A stretch of 10,672 nucleotides of DNA from Patescibacteria group bacterium (GTDB lineage Bacteria > Patescibacteriota > Minisyncoccia > Phycocordibacterales > Phycocordibacteraceae). Shown here in pieces: positions 4,847-10,672 of this stretch. A program made the translations under genes and the position numbers. The notes below the pieces were generated by a model. That model did no database searches. It was given only the letters and a program-made list of their open reading frames with translations, and was not told the DNA's origin. How positions within the stretch are numbered: the first letter of the stretch is position 1; each line of letters opens with the position of its first letter. The stretch spans positions 1 through 10,672 of the forward strand of contig JAHJIK010000004.1 in the NCBI GenBank assembly GCA_018823385.1, given 5' to 3'.

Positions 4847-6223
4847 TTAGCCAGTTACCTGATCGATTGAACCCTTCATGTAGAAAGCCTGCTCTGGCTT
4901 GTCGTCATGCTTTCCTTCTACAATCTCCTTGAATCCACGAACTGTCTCTTCACGAGATACATACTGTCCTGGTACACCGGTGAATGGTTCTCCCACGAAG
5001 AATGGCTGTGAAAGGAATCGCTGAATCTTTCGAGCACGGTTAACCGCAAGACGATCATCCTCTGAAAGCTCATCCATACCAAGAATGGCAATGATGTCCT
5101 GAAGGTCCTTGTATCGCTGTAGTACCTGCTTCACTTTGTTAGCTACCTCATAGTGTTCCTGCCCTACGATTTCAGGAGCTAGCGCTGCTGATGAAGACTC
5201 GAGTGGGTCGATAGCAGGATAGATACCGAGTGACGCAAGCTGACGTGAGAGCACCACTGTTCCATCAAGGTGAGCAAAGGTTGTAGCAGGGGCTGGATCG
5301 GTAAAGTCGTCGGCTGGCACATACACCGCCTGCACTGAGGTGATTGATCCCTTCTTAGTAGAAGTAATGCGCTCCTGCAACTTACCCATTTCCTCAGCAA
5401 GAGTCGGCTGGTATCCCACTGCTGACGGCACACGTCCAAGAAGTGATGACACCTCAGAACCAGCCTGAATGAATCGGAATACGTTGTCCATGAAGAAGAG
5501 AACATCCTTTCCTCCCTCGTCGCGGAAGTATTCAGCCTGCGTAAGTCCAGTTAGAGCAACGCGAGCACGTGCACCTGGCACCTCGTTCATCTGACCGAAC
5601 ACAAGTGCCGTCTTATCAAGCACGCCTGAGTCCTTCATTTCGTGATATAGGTCGTTACCCTCACGCACGCGCTCTCCCACTCCAGCAAACACTGAGTATC
5701 CTCCGTGCTGGCTTGCAACGTTGTTGATGAGCTCCTGGATGGTAACGGTCTTTCCCACACCGGCTCCTCCGAAGAGTCCCACCTTTCCTCCCTTCAAGAA
5801 TGGAATGATGAGGTCAATAGCTTTAATACCTGTTTCAAAAATCTCAGCCTTTGTTGTCTGCTCATCAAAGGATGGTGGCATACGGTGGATCGGGAGACGA
5901 GGTGCGTCTGCTGGAATCTCACCCAACCCATCTACCGGCTCACCTAGGACGTTGAACAAACGTCCGAGTGCGTTAGGTCCCACAGGAACAGAAATCGGAG
6001 CACCTGTTGCAGTGACTGTCTCTCCACGAGCAAGTCCTGCGGTATCAGACATCGCGATAGCGCGAATACGATCGAGTCCAAGGTGTGACGCCACCTCAAG
6101 CACGATGCGTCCATGCTCACCCATAGGCTCAATAATGAGCGCATCTTGAATCGCTGGTCGGTTCTCTGGAAAGTGAACGTCGACGATTGGTCCGATAACT
6201 TCTGTAATGGTTCCTGTGTTCAT
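4847..6223 (-). CDS. atpD: F1-ATPase beta subunit (catalytic)
   Basis: Three copies alternate with alpha in the F1 hexamer and form the catalytic nucleotide sites (EC 7.1.2.2). The 458 residues are of normal length. Seen: N-terminal barrel (1-75), P-loop GGAGVGKT (152-159), catalytic glutamate in GERVREG (E184 within 183-189), Walker B aspartate D246 in FFMDNVFRF (usual form FIDNIFRF), SAVGYQPTLA (267-276), YVPADDFTDPAPATTFAHLD (301-320), and the DELSEDD lever (384-390), where most homologues have DELSEED. The ATG at 6221-6223 has no Shine-Dalgarno; it follows an 18-base AT-rich spacer after atpG containing TTAATAACAA, an element also found before atpE. This spacer is longer than most joints in the operon, so beta may have its own translation signal. 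Identification is certain. Confidence 0.99.
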   Translation of the reverse strand: MNTGTITEVIGPIVDVHFPENRPAIQDALIIEPMGEHGRIVLEVASHLGLDRIRAIAMSDTAGLARGETVTATGAPISVPVGPNALGRLFNVLGEPVDGLGEIPADAPRLPIHRMPPSFDEQTTKAEIFETGIKAIDLIIPFLKGGKVGLFGGAGVGKTVTIQELINNVASQHGGYSVFAGVGERVREGNDLYHEMKDSGVLDKTALVFGQMNEVPGARARVALTGLTQAEYFRDEGGKDVLFFMDNVFRFIQAGSEVSSLLGRVPSAVGYQPTLAEEMGKLQERITSTKKGSITSVQAVYVPADDFTDPAPATTFAHLDGTVVLSRQLASLGIYPAIDPLESSSAALAPEIVGQEHYEVANKVKQVLQRYKDLQDIIAILGMDELSEDDRLAVNRARKIQRFLSQPFFVGEPFTGVPGQYVSREETVRGFKEIVEGKHDDKPEQAFYMKGSIDQVTG

Positions 6224-6227
6224 ATAA

Positions 6228-6237
6228 TTGTTATTAA
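6228..6237 (-). repeat. TTAATAACAA leader element before atpD (copy 1)
   Basis: Ten-base element on the minus strand in the atpG-atpD spacer, four bases before the atpD ATG. The same ten bases occur in the atpE leader at 9778-9787. It occupies the place of a Shine-Dalgarno. A translation-enhancer role is inference; in AT-rich spacers chance similarity is possible. Confidence 0.4.
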
Positions 6238-6241
6238 AAAT

Positions 6242-7153
6242 CTATACTGATAATGCCTCACGGCCGCTGACAATCTCCGACACCTCGCGGGTGATCGCAG
6301 CCTGACGCAATTTGTTATATTTGCGCGTCAGGTCACGCGTCACCTCTTTTGATTTATCTGATGCACCCTTCATCGCCACCATACGTGCTGAGTGCTCAGA
6401 CGCCTTTGCCTCAAGCAGCATGTGATACAACGCAACCGCAGCAAGGCGTGGCACCAGCTCACTCAATACATCCATTGTTGAAGGCTCAATGGTGTATGCG
6501 GCTGGCGCCTCAAGATCAACCTCTGAACTCCACTTTCCTTTCTGTGGAATGATTCCCTCTACAATCTCAGTCAACGCTCCCATTGAAAGTGGAAGAAGTC
6601 TGCGAACGGTTGGCACCTGTTCGAATGTTGACTTGAAGTTACTGTAGATGGTGATCACTTTATCGAAGTCACCAGCAAGGAATCGTGTTGAGAGTTCTTC
6701 TGACACCTCTTCCATTACGGACAGCTGTACATCATCAGTCTTGTTCTCAAAGGCGCGTGCAATGGTGTATCCGCGGCGTGAGAAATAGTCTTCACCTTTC
6801 TTGCCGTACGCATACACAATCACATCCTCAAGAGCATGCTCTTTTACTACCTCAGCAGCTTTCTTGAGTACACCGCTGTTTAGCGCACCAGCCAATCCCT
6901 TATCACTCGTAATCACTACCACCGCAATCTTCTTCACGTTCTCACGTGACTCAGAGAGCGGGTGGCTTGCGAATGAATGAGTTCCTGAGAGGCGGGTAAG
7001 GATAGAAAGCGCTGAACGAGCATATGAACGACCTGCAAATGCTGCCGTCTGTGTCTTTCGCATCTTAACCGCTGACACCGCCTCCATGGCACGGGTCACC
7101 GTGTTCATGCGCTTGGTCGCCAGTATTTTAGATTTAATGTCCTTCAGTGCCAT
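6242..7153 (-). CDS. atpG: F1-ATPase gamma subunit
   Basis: The rotor shaft that turns inside the alpha3beta3 ring. With the ATG at 7151-7153 the protein has 303 residues, close to the usual 285-300. The N-terminal helix DIKSKILATKRMNTVTRAME (5-24) is the family's start signature, SDKGLAGALN (83-92) corresponds to the usual SDRGLCGGLN, and the C-terminal helix runs from SEHSARMVAMKGASDKS (252-268) to TREVSEIVSGREAL (288-301), matching the conserved ITxEIxEIVxGAxAL. I reject the longer in-frame start at 7246 because the extra 31 residues overlap atpA and do not resemble any gamma N-terminus. The chosen ATG has AAGG six bases upstream, overlapping the atpA stop, and lies seven bases after it. 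At the usual MxxATDNA position the sequence reads MKGASDKS. Identification is certain. Confidence 0.98.
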   Translation of the reverse strand: MALKDIKSKILATKRMNTVTRAMEAVSAVKMRKTQTAAFAGRSYARSALSILTRLSGTHSFASHPLSESRENVKKIAVVVITSDKGLAGALNSGVLKKAAEVVKEHALEDVIVYAYGKKGEDYFSRRGYTIARAFENKTDDVQLSVMEEVSEELSTRFLAGDFDKVITIYSNFKSTFEQVPTVRRLLPLSMGALTEIVEGIIPQKGKWSSEVDLEAPAAYTIEPSTMDVLSELVPRLAAVALYHMLLEAKASEHSARMVAMKGASDKSKEVTRDLTRKYNKLRQAAITREVSEIVSGREALSV

Positions 7154-7160
7154 ATCTACC

Positions 7161-8708
7161 TTATGCCTTTCGCTCGTTGAACTTCTTGAACAATGCGTGG
7201 AGCGCAACCTCAGTCTCCTCACGAATATCCTTTGAGGTTCGTACACCCTCTAGCTCCTTAATACCTTCACGTGCGATGAAGTCGCGAAGCTTCTTCTCAG
7301 CAGCAGTAACTTCAGATGGTTCATATCCATCGAAGTACCCGTTGATAGCACCCCAAATGATGATTGCCTGCATTTCAAATGCGAGTGGCTCACCACGCCC
7401 CTGCTTCAACACCTCTGTCATGCGCTGACCGCCCTCGATACGCTTCTTTGTATCTGGATCAAGATCTGACGCAAACTGCATGAATGCCTCAAGCTCACGG
7501 AACTGAGCCAACTCAAGCTTAATCTTTGACGCAACCTTCTTCATCGCTTTAGTCTGTGCTGATGAGCCTACACGTGACACAGAAATACCCACATCGATAG
7601 CTGGTCGCATACCTTTGTTGAAGAGGTCTGCAAGCAGGAAGATCTGTCCGTCCGTAATAGAAATTACGTTCGTTGGAATGTACGCAGACACATCTCCCTC
7701 TTGTGTCTCGATGATTGGAAGCGCAGTGAGTGAGCCACCACCCTTCTCTTGAGACAGCTTTGCTGCACGCTCAAGAAGTCGTGAGTGGAGGTAGAAGATA
7801 TCTCCAGGGTACGCCTCGCGTCCTGGTGGACGACGTAGAAGAAGAGAGAGCTGTCGGTATGCTACCGCCTGCTTTGAAAGGTCGTCGTAAATAACGAGCG
7901 CGTCCTTTCCTGCTTCCATGAAGTGCTCGCCAATTGAGGCTCCTGCGAATGGTGCTAGGAACTGGAAGGCAGCAGGGCTTGATGCTGGAGCGGTAACGAC
8001 AATGGTGTATTCCATTGCACCAGCTTCAGCGAGCTCCGCTACGATACGCGCAGTCTTAGATTCCTTCTGTCCGATAGCAACATAGATACAGATAGGTCGA
8101 GACTCCTTTGGCTCGTTCTTCTGGTTCAGGATAGTGTCGATTGCAATCGTTGTCTTTCCCACGCCACGGTCACCAATGATGAGCTCACGCTGACCACGAC
8201 CAACCGGAATCATTCCGTCGATAGCTTTGATACCTGTGTGAAGCGGTACGTTAACCGGAGAACGATCCATCACACCATATGCCTGGCGCTCGATTGGAAC
8301 AAACTTCGTGTCCTTGATTGGACCCTTTCCGTCGACTGGCTCGCCGAGTGCGTTTACCACGCGACCAACGAGTGAGTCGCCAACAGGAATTGAAAGTAGA
8401 CGTCCGAGGCGACGTACCAACATTCCTTCATATACGCGTGATCCGTCACCAAGGATAACGGCACGTACACCATCTTCTTCTAGGTTAAGCACGAGTCCAT
8501 AAATAGGAGCTGCATCCTTCAGTGCTTCCTCGAGAGTTCGATCAAATGTTGGATCGAACAGAACCATCTCTGTCATCACGGCATTTGAAAGGCCGTCGAT
8601 TTCAGCAATACCGTCTCCGGTTGCACGTACAAGACCAGTCTCCTCCGTTCCCTGTGTGGGAGTGAAGTTCGCGATCTCTTCTTCGATTCTTTTGATAATA
8701 CTATCCAT
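7161..8708 (-). CDS. atpA: F1-ATPase alpha subunit
   Basis: Non-catalytic partner of beta in the F1 hexamer, contributing the arginine finger. The 515 residues include an N-terminal delta-binding helix (1-15), barrel domain, P-loop GDRGVGKT (179-186), FLAPFAGASIGEHFM (250-264), LLRRPPGREAYPGD (290-303), SITDGQIFL (350-358), and SVSRVGSSAQ (376-385) with finger R379. Compared with E. coli alpha (EMISLPGNRY), the barrel loop EMV...PIY (47-70) is about 14 residues longer and contains FDPTFDRTLEEALKDA. I believe related insertions occur in other Patescibacteria but cannot verify this here. The ATG is three bases after the atpH stop with no Shine-Dalgarno, so translation is probably coupled. Identification is certain. 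Confidence 0.99.
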   Translation of the reverse strand: MDSIIKRIEEEIANFTPTQGTEETGLVRATGDGIAEIDGLSNAVMTEMVLFDPTFDRTLEEALKDAAPIYGLVLNLEEDGVRAVILGDGSRVYEGMLVRRLGRLLSIPVGDSLVGRVVNALGEPVDGKGPIKDTKFVPIERQAYGVMDRSPVNVPLHTGIKAIDGMIPVGRGQRELIIGDRGVGKTTIAIDTILNQKNEPKESRPICIYVAIGQKESKTARIVAELAEAGAMEYTIVVTAPASSPAAFQFLAPFAGASIGEHFMEAGKDALVIYDDLSKQAVAYRQLSLLLRRPPGREAYPGDIFYLHSRLLERAAKLSQEKGGGSLTALPIIETQEGDVSAYIPTNVISITDGQIFLLADLFNKGMRPAIDVGISVSRVGSSAQTKAMKKVASKIKLELAQFRELEAFMQFASDLDPDTKKRIEGGQRMTEVLKQGRGEPLAFEMQAIIIWGAINGYFDGYEPSEVTAAEKKLRDFIAREGIKELEGVRTSKDIREETEVALHALFKKFNERKA

Positions 8709-8711
8709 GTC

Positions 8712-9071
8712 TTATGTGGTGATGTTCCGATAAAGGTCTGTGAGAGCACGTTTTCCTGAGCGATCGATAAGCTGACCCTTCTTTGTCGCTCGCCACCCTT
8801 TGATAAGGGTTGGGTCGATAACAACAGTGTCGGGCGTAAAGCCGAGCGCAGCTGAGTCAGTAAGAGCCTGGGCTTTTTCAGCTTCAGAAGCGACGGTGAG
8901 TGTTGGTGCTACCGCCTGAGAGCGCTCACGTAGCTCTGTAAGCTCGCGCAGGATGCGTGGCAGCAACTTCATGCGTCCACGTGCCTGCAAGTGCGTTACG
9001 AGGCTTGCTACAGCCTTGTCGCCCTCGGGTGAGGACACAAGTGCACTGGCATATACGTGGGCAAGATTCAT
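8712..9071 (-). CDS. atpH: F1-ATPase delta subunit (peripheral stalk), short form
   Basis: Delta caps the alpha N-termini and ties them to the b-subunit stalk. The 119 residues are about 60 fewer than the typical 175-180. The N-terminus keeps the family's YASAL (8-12) and a helical domain that appears compressed. The C-terminus keeps the conserved DPTLIKGW...KGQLIDRSGKRALTDLYRNI pattern (86-117), matching the usual DpsLiGGf...IDgSvrgrLerL form. No frame break is seen, the reading frame fills the space between atpF (two bases upstream) and atpA, and both ends are family-like, so this is a compact subunit rather than a broken gene. No Shine-Dalgarno is visible. Identification rests on the C-terminal motif plus operon position. 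Confidence 0.92.
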   Translation of the reverse strand: MNLAHVYASALVSSPEGDKAVASLVTHLQARGRMKLLPRILRELTELRERSQAVAPTLTVASEAEKAQALTDSAALGFTPDTVVIDPTLIKGWRATKKGQLIDRSGKRALTDLYRNITT

Positions 9072-9073
9072 AG

Positions 9074-9517
9074 TTATGACTTCTGCATGGCTTTTTCAGC
9101 CGCTAGAATAGCAAGACGAGCAATCTCCTTCTCGCTGTCACGAAGTGCTTTGTCAGCAGCTTCTTGTGCACGAGCTTCAGCGTCTTTCTGAAGCGCTTCT
9201 GCACGAGCCTCTGCTTCTTTCACGATTCGTGTCTTCTCAGTACCTGCAGTTTCTCGAGCTTGAGACACAATGCCTTCCGCCTCTGTTTCTGCTGTACCAA
9301 TACGTGACTTCGCCTCCTCGTCTGCGTGTGCAAGCGCTTCTGCTGCCTTGTCTGCGTCTTCTACTCCTTTAGCAACCTTTGCTCGACGCTCATCGAGGGT
9401 CTTGAGCACTGGCTTATAAAGGAAGTATGTAAGGACCGCAAAGAGCACCGCGAAGTTGACCGCTTGAGCGAGAATGAGCTTTACGTCTATGCCGAATGTT
9501 GAGAAGAGCTGCTCCAT
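9074..9517 (-). CDS. atpF: Fo-ATPase b subunit (peripheral stalk)
   Basis: Membrane-anchored dimeric stator linking subunit a to delta and alpha. In 147 residues there is one N-terminal membrane segment (about 13-33), the conserved FLYKPVLKTLDERR (32-45) at the membrane boundary, and then a long Ala/Glu/Lys-rich helix (about 45-145) suited to a coiled coil, with no breaks. Length is slightly below the E. coli 156. Only one b gene is present, so the stator is presumably a homodimer. The ATG lies 18 bases after the atpE stop with no clear Shine-Dalgarno. Identification is certain from topology, motif and position between c and delta. Confidence 0.97.
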   Translation of the reverse strand: MEQLFSTFGIDVKLILAQAVNFAVLFAVLTYFLYKPVLKTLDERRAKVAKGVEDADKAAEALAHADEEAKSRIGTAETEAEGIVSQARETAGTEKTRIVKEAEARAEALQKDAEARAQEAADKALRDSEKEIARLAILAAEKAMQKS

Positions 9518-9535
9518 ATCGCTTCAGGCAACCAA

Positions 9536-9763
9536 CTAAACGAACTTGATGATGAACGAAACAACGATTGCAAGAATACCAAGCGCTTCCGCGAACACGA
9601 TTGCAAGAATCATGTTTGAAACCACCTTTCCTGAAGCCTCAGGATTACGGCCAATTGCTTCCATTGCTTTACCTCCAATCATTCCAATACCAATAGCTGG
9701 GCCGAGAACTCCAAGTCCTGCAGCGATAGCCATACCGAACAGTTTTGCTGATTCAATATCCAT
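9536..9763 (-). CDS. atpE: Fo-ATPase c subunit (ring-forming proteolipid), proton type
   Basis: A 75-residue two-helix hairpin that forms the rotor ring. Helix 1 carries a glycine-rich stretch (about 10-31), the polar loop is GRNPEAS (38-44), and helix 2 holds the ion-carrying glutamate E59 in FAEALGI. Aligned without gaps to the Ilyobacter tartaricus Na+ ring, the Na+ ligands Q32, S66, T67 and Y70 become I26, A60, L61 and L64, so H+ rather than Na+ coupling is expected. The preceding 75-base spacer from atpB is the longest in the operon and holds a hairpin and an AT-rich leader, as might be expected for a gene needing high expression, since c is present in many copies. No Shine-Dalgarno is seen; CGTAATATG at the start also occurs at atpB. 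Confidence 0.98.
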   Translation of the reverse strand: MDIESAKLFGMAIAAGLGVLGPAIGIGMIGGKAMEAIGRNPEASGKVVSNMILAIVFAEALGILAIVVSFIIKFV

Positions 9764-9777
9764 ATTACGTAAATTAC

Positions 9778-9787
9778 TTGTTATTAA
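9778..9787 (-). repeat. TTAATAACAA leader element before atpE (copy 2)
   Basis: Identical ten bases to the element before atpD, here 14 bases before the atpE ATG, inside an AT-rich unpaired stretch following the hairpin at 9789-9810. The distance to the ATG differs between the copies, which weakens a fixed-spacing ribosome-contact model. Confidence 0.4.
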
Positions 9788-9788
9788 T

Positions 9789-9810
9789 GGCTCGGAACAT
9801 CACCGAAGCC
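9789..9810 (-). other. Hairpin in the atpB-atpE spacer
   Basis: On the minus strand GGCTTCGG pairs with CCGAGCC (7 bp with one bulged T) around TGATGTT. It is followed by AT-rich sequence, not a U tract, so it is unlikely to be a terminator. It could stabilise or separate the atpE message or expose its start site. The same 75-base spacer also holds CACGTACGTG (a palindrome) and TATAGT, a weak possible internal -10. Confidence 0.5.
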
Positions 9811-9838
9811 GCATGGAGACACTATACACGTACGTGCA

Positions 9839-10633
9839 TTAATGTTCCCCGTGCGGATCCATGATTGCTAGCTTAATAAAGAACAGGGTGAGCATTGAGA
9901 ACACCACTGCCTGAATAAAGCCGACGAATACTTCAAATGCCATAAGTGGCACCGGAAGCAGATATGCGACGAAAAACATTGCCACAACAATCATTACTTC
10001 TCCCGCAAAAATGTTTCCAAAAAGACGGAATGAGAATGAAATGATGCGACCAAGGTTTGAGAGGAACTCGATGATTCCCACCACAAACCCGATTGGTGAA
10101 CTGAAGTTAACGAACTTGCTTCCATACTTAAGGAAGCCAAGCATCGCAATACCGGTCACCTCAATCGTAAAGAATGAGATGAAGGCAAGTGCCAAGGTCA
10201 TGTTGAGGTCAGCTGCTGGTGCACGCAAGAGCGGGATAAGCCCCTCTTCGCCATGCACGCCGATTGACCCTACACCTGGGAGGAATGCCATTTCATTCCC
10301 TACCAGCACAAAGAAGAAGATGGTCATGATGAGGGGAAAGAAGCGGCGCGCCACTTTCTTGTCCTCAAGCACCTCTTCCATGTATCCAAGCACTCCTTCA
10401 AAGAGCCACTCGATTCCTGCCTGGAACTTCCCCGGGATCATTGCAATCTTCTTGCGGAATACGAGTGCGAAGATGGTAAGGACTGCCACTACCATCCACG
10501 TCATGATAAGGGAGTTCGTAATAGGAAAGCCAAAAACGTTAAATACCGTCTCTGCCTTAAGGACTACATGAATACCACTACCGTGTTCAGCGGCAGTAGA
10601 AGCTGTCTCTGCAAGTGCATGCTCAGCTGTCAT
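9839..10633 (-). CDS. atpB: Fo-ATPase a subunit
   Basis: The membrane stator with the two half-channels that feed ions to the c ring. The 264 residues hold about five to six membrane segments (from about 38 to 258). Essential arginine R203 lies in SFSFRLFGNIFAGE (199-212); RAPAADLNMTLALA (137-150) and GFIQAVVFSMLT (238-249, with Q241) are the other family signatures. Length matches E. coli subunit a. The acidic cytoplasmic tail ends in DPHGEH. The ATG at 10631-10633 has no Shine-Dalgarno. It is the first atp gene visible; any atpI-like gene or the operon promoter would lie beyond the right edge, and the remaining 39 bases contain no identifiable gene. Identification is certain. Confidence 0.98.
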   Translation of the reverse strand: MTAEHALAETASTAAEHGSGIHVVLKAETVFNVFGFPITNSLIMTWMVVAVLTIFALVFRKKIAMIPGKFQAGIEWLFEGVLGYMEEVLEDKKVARRFFPLIMTIFFFVLVGNEMAFLPGVGSIGVHGEEGLIPLLRAPAADLNMTLALAFISFFTIEVTGIAMLGFLKYGSKFVNFSSPIGFVVGIIEFLSNLGRIISFSFRLFGNIFAGEVMIVVAMFFVAYLLPVPLMAFEVFVGFIQAVVFSMLTLFFIKLAIMDPHGEH

Positions 10634-10672
10634 ATTACGAAAAAGACACCTGTGTCGGTGCTACCCCTATCA

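Noticed and set aside
7154..7246. Longer atpG start giving a 334-residue gamma subunit
   Set aside because: The extra 31 residues overlap atpA coding sequence and do not look like a gamma N-terminus; the ATG at 7153 has AAGG upstream and starts the conserved helix.
10011..10571. Long plus-strand open frame of 186 codons inside atpB
   Set aside because: Antisense shadow of a certain gene; low-complexity Ser/Pro/Thr-rich translation with no family features.
10634..10672. Small hairpin GACA-CAGG-TGTC followed by TTTTT before atpB
   Set aside because: Only four base pairs; too weak to call a terminator or attenuator, and the upstream context is cut off by the window edge.
1..10672. CRISPR array, tRNA gene, insertion sequence or attachment site
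   Set aside because: No regularly spaced repeats, no cloverleaf-like sequence, no transposase frame and no flanking terminal repeats were seen on either strand.

Overview
The window reads as a stretch of a bacterial chromosome, most likely from a member of the Candidate Phyla Radiation (Patescibacteria, Parcubacteria-like). I base this on a DUF5671-type membrane protein carrying a pilin-like outer domain, F1-ATPase delta and epsilon subunits much shorter than usual, very short intergenic gaps, and start sites that mostly lack Shine-Dalgarno sequences. This assignment is an inference from gene style, not from a marker search. Every gene I can support lies on the minus strand, so the biological order runs from high to low coordinates.

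From the right edge, 10633 down to 4600 holds a complete eight-gene F1Fo ATP synthase operon in the classical order: atpB (a), atpE (c), atpF (b), atpH (delta), atpA (alpha), atpG (gamma), atpD (beta), atpC (epsilon). The catalytic and ion-translocating residues are present. The c subunit lacks the Na+ ligands and looks proton-type. Delta (119 aa) and epsilon (81 aa) are reduced. The only sizeable gap is the 75-nt atpB-atpE spacer, which holds a hairpin and an AT-rich leader. A 10-nt element from that leader recurs before atpD.

Next, 4540-4178 encodes a very basic 120-aa protein of unknown function. It has a GTG start, a textbook Shine-Dalgarno, its own likely promoter and a strong intrinsic terminator (4120-4156). 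Immediately after the terminator is an apparently leaderless gene for a 77-aa helical protein. It overlaps by one base a flavodoxin-fold NAD(P)H:quinone-type oxidoreductase (3868-3290).

Between that oxidoreductase and ychF, 3289-3066 has no credible protein gene. Instead it looks like an independent structured RNA of about 180 nt. It is preceded by TTGCGA-N17-TATAAA with a TG extension, starts with a strand that closes a 9-bp helix, contains a 13-bp helix and possible pseudoknots, and ends in a 7-bp terminator hairpin with a U tract. I could not match it to tmRNA, RNase P, SRP or 6S RNA. It is the best candidate here for something undescribed. Downstream are the ATPase/GTPase ychF (3065-1968), the DUF5671 membrane protein (1936-968, with an extended -10 placed so that the mRNA would be leaderless), and the first 320 codons of leucyl-tRNA synthetase (962 to the left edge).

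Taken together the window is energy conversion plus translation housekeeping, with small lineage-specific genes and a probable ncRNA between them.
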